29,527 nucleotides of DNA from positions 1-29,527 of the forward strand of contig CBIHNH010000006.1 of assembly GCA_966211425.1 (NCBI GenBank), read 5' to 3'. Positions within the stretch are counted from its first letter, which is position 1. The number at the start of each line of letters is the position of its first letter. This DNA comes from CBIHNH01 sp966211425. GTDB lineage: Bacteria > Patescibacteriota > Saccharimonadia > Saccharimonadales > Saccharimonadaceae. Below the pieces are notes generated by a model. It saw only the letters and a list, made by a program, of their open reading frames with translations. It was not told where the DNA came from and searched no databases. A program made the position numbers and the translations under genes. Shown here in pieces: positions 14,755-22,018 of the stretch.

Positions 14755-14881
14755 GTTAGCTGGTGCGCATCGAGGCTCTTTGCGCATAGGTAAAATAAAC
14801 ACGGAAAACCAACACAAACTGCCTCGGGTGGGCGCGCAGCAGCTCACACACGATTACCGCCCTAGAACAGGGGCGGTTTTT
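14755..14881 (+). ncRNA. Candidate structured small RNA with own promoter and terminator
   Basis: Promoter TTGCAA (14720-14725), 17-nt spacer, CATTAT (14743-14748), predicted start near 14755. Three collinear helices can form: AGCTG/CAGCT (14758-14762, 14840-14844), GCGC/GCGC (14765-14768, 14832-14835) and CGAGGC/GCCTCG (14771-14776, 14821-14826). They enclose a 44-nt A-rich loop. A second option is a TGCGCA hairpin whose loop GAGGC pairs with GCCTC as a pseudoknot. The end is a terminator, ACCGCCC/GGGCGGT (14856-14862, 14871-14877) plus T5. No known family fits: no SRP GGAA/AGCAG domain and no obvious 6S layout. There is no open frame of note inside. Confidence 0.45.
14856..14881 (+). terminator. 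Rho-independent terminator before tRNA-Ala
   Basis: ACCGCCC/GGGCGGT stem with loop TAGAACAG, then TTTTT. No protein gene on this strand ends here, so it implies an upstream RNA transcript. Confidence 0.75.
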
Positions 14882-14902
14882 GTGTTACTCTAGGTATCGC
14901 TC

Positions 14903-14979
14903 GGGGCATTGGCGCAGTTGGCTAGCGCGCTTCCATGGCATGGAAGAGGTCATCGGTTCGAATCCGATATGCTCCACCA
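14903..14979 (+). tRNA. tRNA-Ala(GGC)
   Basis: Acceptor GGGGCAT/ATGCTCC contains the G3-U70 pair that defines alanine identity. Anticodon stem CTTCC/GGAAG, loop ATGGCAT (anticodon GGC), T-arm ATCGG/CCGAT with loop TTCGAAT, A73, CCA encoded at 14977-14979. Confidence 0.97.
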
Positions 14980-15021
14980 CGAAAACAGCCGGTTCTCAGG
15001 AACCGGCTTTTCTCGTATACT
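14979..15021 (+). terminator. tRNA-Ala terminator fused to the murF -10 box
   Basis: GCCGGTTC-TCAG-GAACCGGC with TTTT, extended outward by ACGA/TCGT so that the stem starts at the last A of CCA and ends at 15016. The murF -10 TATACT is 15016-15021, sharing its first T with the hairpin. The TATACT lies 11 nt before the murF ATG. Confidence 0.65.
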
Positions 15022-15032
15022 GAAGCGTAAGT

Positions 15033-16319
15033 ATGATGAAAAAAATAATTCTCTCCCTGCTCGAGCGCCGCGTTAAAAAATATCTCAAGAAACATAAACC
15101 ATTACTAGTGATCATCGCAGGAAGCGTCGGAAAGACGAGTACGAAACATGCTATCGCGACTGTTTTGAGTGAAAGATATCGGGTTAGAGCCCACGAAGGT
15201 AACTACAACACGCTTTTTAGTGTTCCGACGGCGCTCCTTGGGGTTGCCTATCCCGAGGATCCTCACTCTATCTCTGAGTGGCGTTCAGTCCTGAAGGCTA
15301 TGGATCTGCGGATCAGGCAGGACAAAGACGTTGATGTTATCGTTCAGGAACTCGGCACCGATTCGCCAGGCGATATCAAAGAGTTTTCACGCTATTTAAC
15401 GGCAGATATTGCCGTCGTGACCGCCGTCAGCGAAGAACATATGGAGTTTTTCGGAACACTCGATGCGGTGGCACAGGAAGAGCTCGCGGTTGCATCTTTC
15501 GCCAGGCACACTATCGTTAACCGCGATGATATAGCCGAAGGTTACGCCAAGTTTGCCGACACACACTCAATCGACACCTATGGATTGGATGAAAAGGCCG
15601 AATACCAGCTCGTTGTAGAGCCAGCCAGCCCGCTCGATGGACGTATCGGCAAGCTCAAGACACCTGAGTGGGGTGAGATTCCGCTTACGGTACAGCTGAT
15701 CGGTGACCATAGTCTCAAAAGCGCCGTAGCGGCAGCCTGTGTGGGTGCCAAGCTCGGCCTGACATCGCAACAGGTTGCGATCGGCGTGAGCAAGATCAAG
15801 CCGGTGCCAGGGCGAATGCAAGTTCTTCGCGGCCTCAGTAACTCCATGATTATTGATGATACGTATAACGCGAGCCCGCTCGCCGTTGCTGCGGCTCTGA
15901 AGACGTTATATGAGATCGAGACGCCACAACGAATAGCGATCCTTGGCTCGATGAACGAGCTTGGCACGACTTCACCGCAGGCTCATGAAAAGATAGGGTT
16001 ACTCTGTGATCCCACGAAGCTTGACTGGGTTGTGACTATTGGTCAAGAGGCTCAAAAGTACCTTGCCCCAGCGGCCGTAAAAAACGGATGCCAGGTGAAA
16101 ACTTTCCTCAGCCCGTACGAAGCCGGTGGTTTCGTAAACAGCGTACTCAAGCCCGAAGCGGTTGTGTTGGCGAAGGGTTCGCAAAACGGCGTTTTTGCTG
16201 AAGAGGCAGTAAAGGTATTTCTCCACCAAGCAGAAGAGGAGAGCCAACTCGTTCGTCAGAGCCCGTTTTGGCTTAAAAAGAAAAGTGAGCAGTTCGATCA
16301 ACCAGTAGCCGAGGACTAA
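15033..16319 (+). CDS. murF: MurF-type Mur ligase lacking the N-terminal substrate-binding domain
   Basis: 428 aa. The central ATPase domain begins almost at once: P-loop GSVGKTSTK with Lys34. Then come ELGTDSPGDIKEF and a VVTAVSEEHMEFFG motif (the MurF version of NIGxAHLExFGS), DDTYNASPLAVAAAL and the C-terminal Rossmann domain (ILGSMNELG). These motifs point to MurF, which adds D-Ala-D-Ala to UDP-MurNAc-tripeptide. Typical MurF has about 80-100 residues before the P-loop that bind the UDP; here there are about 29, mostly one basic amphipathic helix (SLLERRVKKYLKKHK). A shortened MurF or a MurF-like ligase using another acceptor are both possible. The predicted leader is only a few nt. Confidence 0.85.
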   Translation: MMKKIILSLLERRVKKYLKKHKPLLVIIAGSVGKTSTKHAIATVLSERYRVRAHEGNYNTLFSVPTALLGVAYPEDPHSISEWRSVLKAMDLRIRQDKDVDVIVQELGTDSPGDIKEFSRYLTADIAVVTAVSEEHMEFFGTLDAVAQEELAVASFARHTIVNRDDIAEGYAKFADTHSIDTYGLDEKAEYQLVVEPASPLDGRIGKLKTPEWGEIPLTVQLIGDHSLKSAVAAACVGAKLGLTSQQVAIGVSKIKPVPGRMQVLRGLSNSMIIDDTYNASPLAVAAALKTLYEIETPQRIAILGSMNELGTTSPQAHEKIGLLCDPTKLDWVVTIGQEAQKYLAPAAVKNGCQVKTFLSPYEAGGFVNSVLKPEAVVLAKGSQNGVFAEEAVKVFLHQAEEESQLVRQSPFWLKKKSEQFDQPVAED

Positions 16320-16340
16320 CAGCTCTTTTTGATGTTGTGG

Positions 16341-16346
16341 TATTGT
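16341..16346 (+). promoter_or_regulatory. Extended -10 of the disordered membrane-protein gene
   Basis: TGGTATTGT gives a TGn-extended -10 (TATTGT, 16341-16346), 38 nt before the ATG at 16385. Confidence 0.4.
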
Positions 16347-16384
16347 ATCTGTAAGTCAAAGTAAACATAAACAGAGAAAATGAT

Positions 16385-17962
16385 ATGCAGCCAAATTTTC
16401 CACAAAAACCAGAGAATTCCGCTCAAGATACGAACGACACGACACCGAACCCTTTCGGCACTAGCCAAACAGAGAGTAGTGATGCTTTTTCAGACGATTC
16501 ACCCAACACCGATACGGTGCAACCTTCTTCGGATGTGGTCGATCAGCCGGCAGCTCTAGATCTGCCTTCACAATCAGAGACGCCCCTGGGCAGCTCAACC
16601 ATTGAACCTACAGCGTCAACGGACACCAGCGACCAAACAATTGTTTCATCCGCAGGTGACTCGCCAGCGCTAGAGCCAGCAGAAGCGAGCATGGAGAGTG
16701 CTGAGCAAACGCCTAACAATCAGACCGATACGCCTACGGCAGCCTTTAGCGACACTTCCTCTGTCGGTTCACTGAGCGCAGACCAGAGCTCTGGAAACGC
16801 AATCGATACTTCTGCTGGTGGTGTTTTCGGGACTGCGGTACCGGCTGTAGCCGCCGATTCGGCCACGCCCCGCAAAAGCAGATTTAACAAAAAGGTCGTA
16901 GGTATCATCGCAGCTATTGCGGCGGTACTGCTCACCAGTTCGGCTGTGCTCGCCTATGTCGTGATAAGCAACACGCCCGAAATGATACTGCGCGATGCCT
17001 TCTATAACACGTCCTCGAAGACGGAAGGTCTTTTCGATGCAACGCTTGAGGCAGAGTCTAACGGGCAGGATTTCAGGGTTACGGCACTAGGCGCTTATAA
17101 AAACAATGCTATCCGCAGCGATATCACCTTTGAAAGCGATATGTTGCCAAGTAAAAAGCTAGTGGTCCACCAATATGCCGCAGACAAAAAGTTCTATCTC
17201 AAAGTGGATAACGTCCGTAAACATATCGATGAGTTTAGCGCCGAGATGGGGCCTGAATACGGACAATTCCTCAGTTTTTACGATAGCCTCATCAACAAGA
17301 TTGATAGCAAATGGGTTGTTATCACTGAAGATGACCTCGAAAAATACTTTGGCTACGAGCCAGAAAAAAACGATGTGAGCGTTTGTGTTGAAAACGCACT
17401 GAAGAAATACCAGTCGGACAAAAAACAGCAAGGTGAAGTCTTTGAGGTTTACAAAAAGAACCAGTTCTTCGCAGTCGAAAAGAAAGCCGACGAAAACGTT
17501 GGCGACCGTAGCGCGTACCACTTCTCGGTTACGCTTGATGAGCAAAAAGCCGAGTCTTTCGGCGAAGCTATCAAATCGACAGCCATTTATAAAGCCGTTC
17601 GCGACTGCGCTCCAGATGATGTATCGAACATGAATGACTCATCCGACGATACGAGCAAGACTGATGATCCGATGCCTGACATGCAGCTTTGGATAGACAA
17701 GCAAACACGAACATTGCGCAAGATTCAGGTCAAAACCACTGAAGAGCAAGAGAAAAAGGACAAGCAAAAAGCAGCGGCTATCATAACCTTCGACTACTTC
17801 TCGCCAGTCACGATGAACGAACCAAAGGCTGACGTAACCATCGAAGAGCTCAATACCGAGATCGAAAAGATCACGCAGCAATTCATGGTACCCCAGACGG
17901 CTCCCGTGAGTGCCGAACCGACACTGCAGACAGTACTTGGTATATCTGACATCCGTCTCTAA
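16385..17962 (+). CDS. Single-pass membrane protein with long disordered cytoplasmic tail (unknown function)
   Basis: 525 aa, no family recognised. Residues 1-155 are low-complexity and rich in S, T, D, E, P and Q with almost no positive charge. After KSRFNKKV a single membrane helix follows (about residues 165-192, VVGIIAAIAAVLLTSSAVLAYVVIS), with positive charges on the N side predicting the tail inside. The outer part (about 193-525) is a soluble alpha/beta domain rich in charged residues (YAADKKFYLKVDNV, YHFSVTLDEQKAESF, MQLWIDKQTRTLRKIQVKT), reminiscent of lipoprotein-like sensor folds. Only two cysteines are present in it (CVENAL, RDCAPDD), possibly a disulfide. It sits between murF and leuS as a separate transcript. 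A cell-envelope role is inferred from topology only. Confidence 0.8.
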   Translation: MQPNFPQKPENSAQDTNDTTPNPFGTSQTESSDAFSDDSPNTDTVQPSSDVVDQPAALDLPSQSETPLGSSTIEPTASTDTSDQTIVSSAGDSPALEPAEASMESAEQTPNNQTDTPTAAFSDTSSVGSLSADQSSGNAIDTSAGGVFGTAVPAVAADSATPRKSRFNKKVVGIIAAIAAVLLTSSAVLAYVVISNTPEMILRDAFYNTSSKTEGLFDATLEAESNGQDFRVTALGAYKNNAIRSDITFESDMLPSKKLVVHQYAADKKFYLKVDNVRKHIDEFSAEMGPEYGQFLSFYDSLINKIDSKWVVITEDDLEKYFGYEPEKNDVSVCVENALKKYQSDKKQQGEVFEVYKKNQFFAVEKKADENVGDRSAYHFSVTLDEQKAESFGEAIKSTAIYKAVRDCAPDDVSNMNDSSDDTSKTDDPMPDMQLWIDKQTRTLRKIQVKTTEEQEKKDKQKAAAIITFDYFSPVTMNEPKADVTIEELNTEIEKITQQFMVPQTAPVSAEPTLQTVLGISDIRL

Positions 17963-17996
17963 ATAGCTACGTCTCGACTCGGGGCGCGACTAGCCC

Positions 17997-18002
17997 TATA
18001 CT
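17997..18002 (+). promoter_or_regulatory. -10 box of leuS (near-leaderless)
   Basis: TATACT at 17997-18002 leaves 9 nt before the leuS ATG, so the predicted leader is about 3 nt. No SD is seen. Confidence 0.55.
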
Positions 18003-18011
18003 GTAACAGAT

Positions 18012-20852
18012 ATGAAACGATACAATCCGAGTGAAATCGAGCCAAAGTGGCAAAAAAACTGGGCCAAATCTAAGCTATACGAAGTAACCGAAGACAATGC
18101 GCGTGAGAAAAAATACGTAGCCGGTATGTTCCCATACCCGAGCGGCGCAGGTTTGCACGTCGGTCATGTCCGTAACTATTCTATAGTTGACGTCATAGCC
18201 CGCTATCAACGCCAGCGTGGCTATAATGTGCTGAGCCCTATGGGCTGGGACACGTTCGGTCTACCGGCTGAAAACTATGCGATCAAAACCGGCACACCCC
18301 CGGCAGTTTCTACAGCGGAAAATATTAAGAACTTTAAGAACCAGTTCCTCCGTCTTGGCATGAGCATCGACTGGTCTCGCGAGCTAAACACGACCGATCC
18401 AGAGTATTACCGCTGGACCCAGTGGATCTTCACCAAGCTGTTTGAGCGTGGCCTAGCGTACCAGGCGGAGCGCGAGCAGTGGTGGTGTCCGGTTGATAAA
18501 ACGGTGCTTGCGAATGAACAAGTAGAGTCGGGTAAATGCTGGCGCTGCGGCAATGAAGTAGAGAAGAAACTCATGAAACAGTGGTTTTTCAAAATCACTA
18601 AGTACGCCGATGAGCTTCTCGAAGAAACCGATGCGCTCGATTGGCCGGAAGGTATCAAAGCGATGCAGAAAAACTGGATCGGCAAGAGTGTCGGTGCGGA
18701 AGTCGAGTTTGCTGTCGAGGGTGCAGAGCCACTACGTGTCTTTACTACCCGTCCGGACACACTCTACGGCGCTACCTTTATGGTGTTGGCACCGGAACAC
18801 GAACGTGTCAACGAGCTAACAACCACCGAGCATGAACAAGCGGTCGAGGTCTATGTTCGCGAGACCAACAAAAAGTCCGACATCGAGCGCCAAGACACCA
18901 AACGCGAAAAAACAGGCGTTTTTACCGGCTCGTATGCGCTCAATCCAGCTACTGGTGAAAAGGTGCCGGTCTGGATCGCCGACTATGTTCTGACCGGTTA
19001 CGGTACTGGTGCGGTTATGGCGGTTCCGGCACATGACCAGCGTGATTACGAGTTTGCTGTCAAATTTGACCTGCCGGTTGTTGATGTTATTGAACCAGAA
19101 ACTGGCACGCCGCAAGACGATCCCGTATTTCGTCGAAGCATCGTCGCTGTCGTTCGAAATCCTGAAAACAACACCCTCCTTTCAATAAACTGGGGCAAAC
19201 TAGGCGGCAATCTCTTTGTCGGTGGTGGTCGTGATGAGAATGAAGACATCGTCGCCACGGCCGAGCGTGAGATCGCAGAAGAGACCGGCTACACGAACCT
19301 GAAACTCGTTAGTCAAACGGGTAAGATCTATCATAATTATTTCGCTCACAGCAAAAACGAAGCGCGCCGCATCGAAGCGCATGGTCTTTTGTTTGATCTG
19401 GTGGACGACGCACAGGCTGAACAGGCATTGGAGGCTGATGAGCAAGGCAAATTCACGGTTGAGTGGCTAACTCCAGGTAAGGTTGAAAATACCGTGAACG
19501 ACGAACTCCACGCTACCGTTTACCAGCTACTACTCAAAGACGAGCGGTATCACGGTGAAGGTGTCATGGTAAACTCTGGCTCGTACGACGGCATGCGATC
19601 TGAAGAAGCACGAGAAAAGATCGTCGTTGATCTTGCTGAGCGATCGAAGGGTCACGAAAAGACCAACTACCGGATGCGCGACTGGCTTATCTCGCGGCAA
19701 CGATACTGGGGCGCGCCGATCCCCATCGTTCACTGTGAACGCGACGGTGCCGTTGCGGTGCCAGAAGACCAGCTACCCGTTATCTTGCCGCCAGTAGAGA
19801 ACTACGAACCCGATGGAACCGGCAAAACCGCACTTGGCCGCGTTGAAGAGTGGGTGAACACGACCTGTCCGACCTGTGGCGGTCCGGCACTCCGCGAAAC
19901 CGATACGATGGATGGCTATGCCTGCTCGAGCTGGTATTTCCTCCGTTACACCGACCCGCGAAACAACACCGCTCCTTGGGAAAAGCAAAAAGCCGACTAC
20001 TGGATGCCGATCGATTATTACTGTGGTGGTGATCATGCCGTTAGCCACTTGCTCTATAGCCGTTTTTGGACAAAGGCGTTTGCGGATATGGGTCTTGTTG
20101 CGGGGCGTGAACCGGTGAAAAAGCTAGTCTATAACGGCTATATCAACGCCCCCGATGGATTCAAAATGAGCAAAAGCAAAGGCAACGTCGTGGATCCACT
20201 CGAACTCATCGATGCCGGTTACGGCGCGGATGCTCTCAGGACATATGAGTTGTTTATCGCTCCCTACGATCTCGACGCGGCATGGGATCCGAATGGTATC
20301 GCTGGAACATACCGATTTTTGAACCGAGTCTGGAACCTTGTCCAGGAATATCTTGAGTCCGATACGTCATCGGTCGCGCCACAGGCAGCGATCCATAAAA
20401 CGATCAAAAGGGTAACCGATGATCTCGAGCGACTCAGTTTCAACACGGCACTTGCTGCACAGATGGAGCTGGTCAACGTGCTCTATAAAGCAAAGACAGC
20501 CGGTATGCGAGACGAGAGCTGGTTATTCGCGCTCACTAGTCTTTTGAAACTTTTGGCGCCATTTGCACCGCATGCTACCGAGGAGCTGTGGTCACAGCTC
20601 GACCAAGGAGGCTCGGTTCATACCAGCCAGTGGCCAACATGGGACGACACTCTGTTGGTCGAAGACGTAATTACACTCGCCGTACAGATTAACGGTAAGG
20701 TTCGTGCCGAGATCACGCTTGCGAGTGACACGCCAAAAGAAGCTATCGAAGCTACTGCGGTCGCCCATGAGCGAGTTCAGGAATTTCTCGGCGGCAATGA
20801 GCCGAAACGAGTCATCGTCGTGCCCGGTCGTCTCGTAAATATCGTCATATAA
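18012..20852 (+). CDS. leuS: Leucyl-tRNA synthetase with an embedded Nudix domain
   Basis: 946 aa versus about 800-880 for usual bacterial LeuRS. The catalytic class I motifs are intact: HVGH (residues 49-52) and KMSKS (718-722). The zinc segment around WWCPVDKT...CWRCG is present. The CP1 editing domain has TTRPDTLYG (from 245) and the conserved editing Asp342 in AVPAHDQRD. Between about residues 361 and 512, where most LeuRS have a short linker before VNSG, there is a full Nudix fold. Its Nudix box GGRDENEDIVATAEREIAEE (then TGY, about 405-427) meets the GX5EX7REUXEEXGU rule at every key position. The synthetase then resumes with GVMVNSGSYDGM and NYRMRDWLISRQRYWGAPIP. The insert reads in one frame with normal codon use, so it is a real fusion and not an assembly joint. 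The Nudix activity is not known. Confidence 0.97.
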   Translation: MKRYNPSEIEPKWQKNWAKSKLYEVTEDNAREKKYVAGMFPYPSGAGLHVGHVRNYSIVDVIARYQRQRGYNVLSPMGWDTFGLPAENYAIKTGTPPAVSTAENIKNFKNQFLRLGMSIDWSRELNTTDPEYYRWTQWIFTKLFERGLAYQAEREQWWCPVDKTVLANEQVESGKCWRCGNEVEKKLMKQWFFKITKYADELLEETDALDWPEGIKAMQKNWIGKSVGAEVEFAVEGAEPLRVFTTRPDTLYGATFMVLAPEHERVNELTTTEHEQAVEVYVRETNKKSDIERQDTKREKTGVFTGSYALNPATGEKVPVWIADYVLTGYGTGAVMAVPAHDQRDYEFAVKFDLPVVDVIEPETGTPQDDPVFRRSIVAVVRNPENNTLLSINWGKLGGNLFVGGGRDENEDIVATAEREIAEETGYTNLKLVSQTGKIYHNYFAHSKNEARRIEAHGLLFDLVDDAQAEQALEADEQGKFTVEWLTPGKVENTVNDELHATVYQLLLKDERYHGEGVMVNSGSYDGMRSEEAREKIVVDLAERSKGHEKTNYRMRDWLISRQRYWGAPIPIVHCERDGAVAVPEDQLPVILPPVENYEPDGTGKTALGRVEEWVNTTCPTCGGPALRETDTMDGYACSSWYFLRYTDPRNNTAPWEKQKADYWMPIDYYCGGDHAVSHLLYSRFWTKAFADMGLVAGREPVKKLVYNGYINAPDGFKMSKSKGNVVDPLELIDAGYGADALRTYELFIAPYDLDAAWDPNGIAGTYRFLNRVWNLVQEYLESDTSSVAPQAAIHKTIKRVTDDLERLSFNTALAAQMELVNVLYKAKTAGMRDESWLFALTSLLKLLAPFAPHATEELWSQLDQGGSVHTSQWPTWDDTLLVEDVITLAVQINGKVRAEITLASDTPKEAIEATAVAHERVQEFLGGNEPKRVIVVPGRLVNIVI

Positions 20853-20877
20853 TCCTCCCATGAAAAAGCATGGAAAA

Positions 20878-20903
20878 AGCCCCATCTCGGTTGAGACGGG
20901 GCT
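20878..20903 (-). terminator. Terminator of the small membrane-protein gene (minus strand)
   Basis: AGCCCCATCTC/GAGACGGGGCT around GGTT. The A-C mismatch on the plus strand becomes a G-U pair on the minus strand, where the stem is followed by TTTTTCC, so it mainly serves the minus gene ending at 20918. Confidence 0.75.
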
Positions 20904-20917
20904 GAATCCTTCCGCGG

Positions 20918-21184
20918 TTAGCTACGTGTCTGGAGGGTGAGCGACGTGAAGGCGATCATGAGCGCGATTAGCGCATTGATGAGCCCAAAGATCATCACGT
21001 TGAACAGGTCGAAGTGCGGCGCAAGCGCCAGAAGATCACACATCGCCAAATAGGTGGCGATACAGAGCGCAAAGCCACTAGTAGTCGAGAGTGCGATTAA
21101 AACGCGTGGTGTCGAGAAGGGGGTGATCCGGTTGAAGCAGACCCACCCAACGAACTCGATCACGAACAGCACAATGAGGCTCAT
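20918..21184 (-). CDS. Small three-helix membrane protein (unknown function)
   Basis: 88 aa with three hydrophobic segments (about residues 2-17, 26-50 and 60-82). No family recognised. It is probably real: a consensus promoter lies upstream (21275-21247), AAAGGA sits a few nt before the ATG, and a terminator follows the stop. It lies on the opposite strand between leuS and rpmF. The leader can form GAGGTGG/CCACTTC and TTCAAC/GTTGAA hairpins, the second next to the SD. Confidence 0.7.
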   Translation of the reverse strand: MSLIVLFVIEFVGWVCFNRITPFSTPRVLIALSTTSGFALCIATYLAMCDLLALAPHFDLFNVMIFGLINALIALMIAFTSLTLQTRS

Positions 21185-21246
21185 ACCCTCATCCTTTCAA
21201 CTCGGGGAAGGAATCGTTGAAGTGGACAGGCCACCTCAATCTATCT

Positions 21247-21275
21247 ATATTAACACAATATGCGTTATATGTCAA
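21247..21275 (-). promoter_or_regulatory. Consensus promoter of the small membrane-protein gene
   Basis: On the minus strand TTGACA (21275-21270), 17-nt spacer, TAATAT (21252-21247): the closest match to the vegetative sigma consensus in the window. Predicted start near 21240, leader about 55 nt. Confidence 0.8.
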
Positions 21276-21294
21276 TATTTGTCATCAAAACAAC

Positions 21295-21323
21295 TTGAGA
21301 AATACCGCTGTTACTGGTACAAT
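21295..21323 (+). promoter_or_regulatory. Promoter of the rpmF-nusB-nudix-rnc operon
   Basis: TTGAGA (21295-21300), 17-nt spacer, TACAAT (21318-21323) with a TGG extension. The SD AAAAGGAG lies before the rpmF ATG. It is back-to-back with the minus promoter at 21247-21275. Confidence 0.7.
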
Positions 21324-21365
21324 AACTATCAAGTTTAACATCAACCGAAAAGGAGTACTTTTTAC

Positions 21366-21509
21366 ATGGGTAAACCAAAGAAGCAGACCAGCCCCCGCAA
21401 AACGGGTCTCCGACGCTCACACCTGGTTCTGAAACTGGCACGTGCCGTCAACGGCAAGTCACCAGTCAAGGTTCACACTACACGACGTGAAACTGGCAAA
21501 AAGAAATAG
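21366..21509 (+). CDS. rpmF: Large ribosomal subunit protein bL32, short zinc-free form
   Basis: 47 aa: MGKPKKQTSPRKTGLRRSHL, then a basic tail rich in K, R and T. The PK(K/R)xTSxxRxxxRRSH pattern is the bL32 signature. Common bL32 is 56-60 aa and many forms end with CxxC-type zinc cysteines; here there is no cysteine and the C-terminal part is different and very basic. A strong SD (AAAAGGAG) and a promoter precede it; nusB follows 47 nt after the stop. Easily missed because of its size. Confidence 0.85.
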   Translation: MGKPKKQTSPRKTGLRRSHLVLKLARAVNGKSPVKVHTTRRETGKKK

Positions 21510-21556
21510 TGAAGTGTATAGTTTTAGTAATTTAACGTAAGCAAAAAGAACCGATC

Positions 21557-22018
21557 ATGGCATCAAATCGACACCTCGGCCGCATCATCGCTCTACAAAG
21601 CCTGTATGAGTACGAGTTTCGTGCCCAGTGTGAAGACGACTCGGTATCGATCGATGACATTCTCGAGCGCAACACCGAGCGCTACAAAGATACCGTTGAG
21701 GACACCGCCTTTATCGAAGCGTTGGTCCACGGCGTTATGGGTAGCACCGGTGATCTCGACGCAATCATCCAACCGATTGCTCCAGAGTGGCCGATTGACC
21801 AGATCGCCCGTGTTGACCGAACAATCCTCCGCATGGCTGTCTACGAGCTCAAGGAGTCAGGTGATGTCGTGCCGCCAAAGGTTGCAATCAACGAGGCCGT
21901 TGAACTTGCCAAGGCATTCGGTTCTGATAACTCCAGTAAATTCGTAAACGGCGTCCTTGGGACCGCCTACCGAACGCTGGTAGGAGATAAAGATGCCGAT
22001 GCAAAAGCCAAAGTTTGA
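21557..22018 (+). CDS. nusB: Transcription antitermination protein NusB
   Basis: 153 aa. The family pattern is clear: ASNRHLGRIIALQSLYEYEFR at the N-terminus, FIEALVHGVMGSTGDLDAII, IAPEWPIDQIARVDRTILRMAVYEL and INEAVELAKAFGSDNSSKFVNGVLG. NusB binds boxA RNA with NusE (S10) for rRNA antitermination. It ends with TGA and overlaps the next gene (ATG 21993) by 26 nt. Second gene of the rpmF operon. Confidence 0.97.
   Translation: MASNRHLGRIIALQSLYEYEFRAQCEDDSVSIDDILERNTERYKDTVEDTAFIEALVHGVMGSTGDLDAIIQPIAPEWPIDQIARVDRTILRMAVYELKESGDVVPPKVAINEAVELAKAFGSDNSSKFVNGVLGTAYRTLVGDKDADAKAKV

Noticed and set aside
14755..14881. SRP RNA, 6S RNA or tmRNA
   Set aside because: No GGAA tetraloop/AGCAG symmetric-loop pair, no 6S central bubble that I can draw, and no tRNA-like ends.
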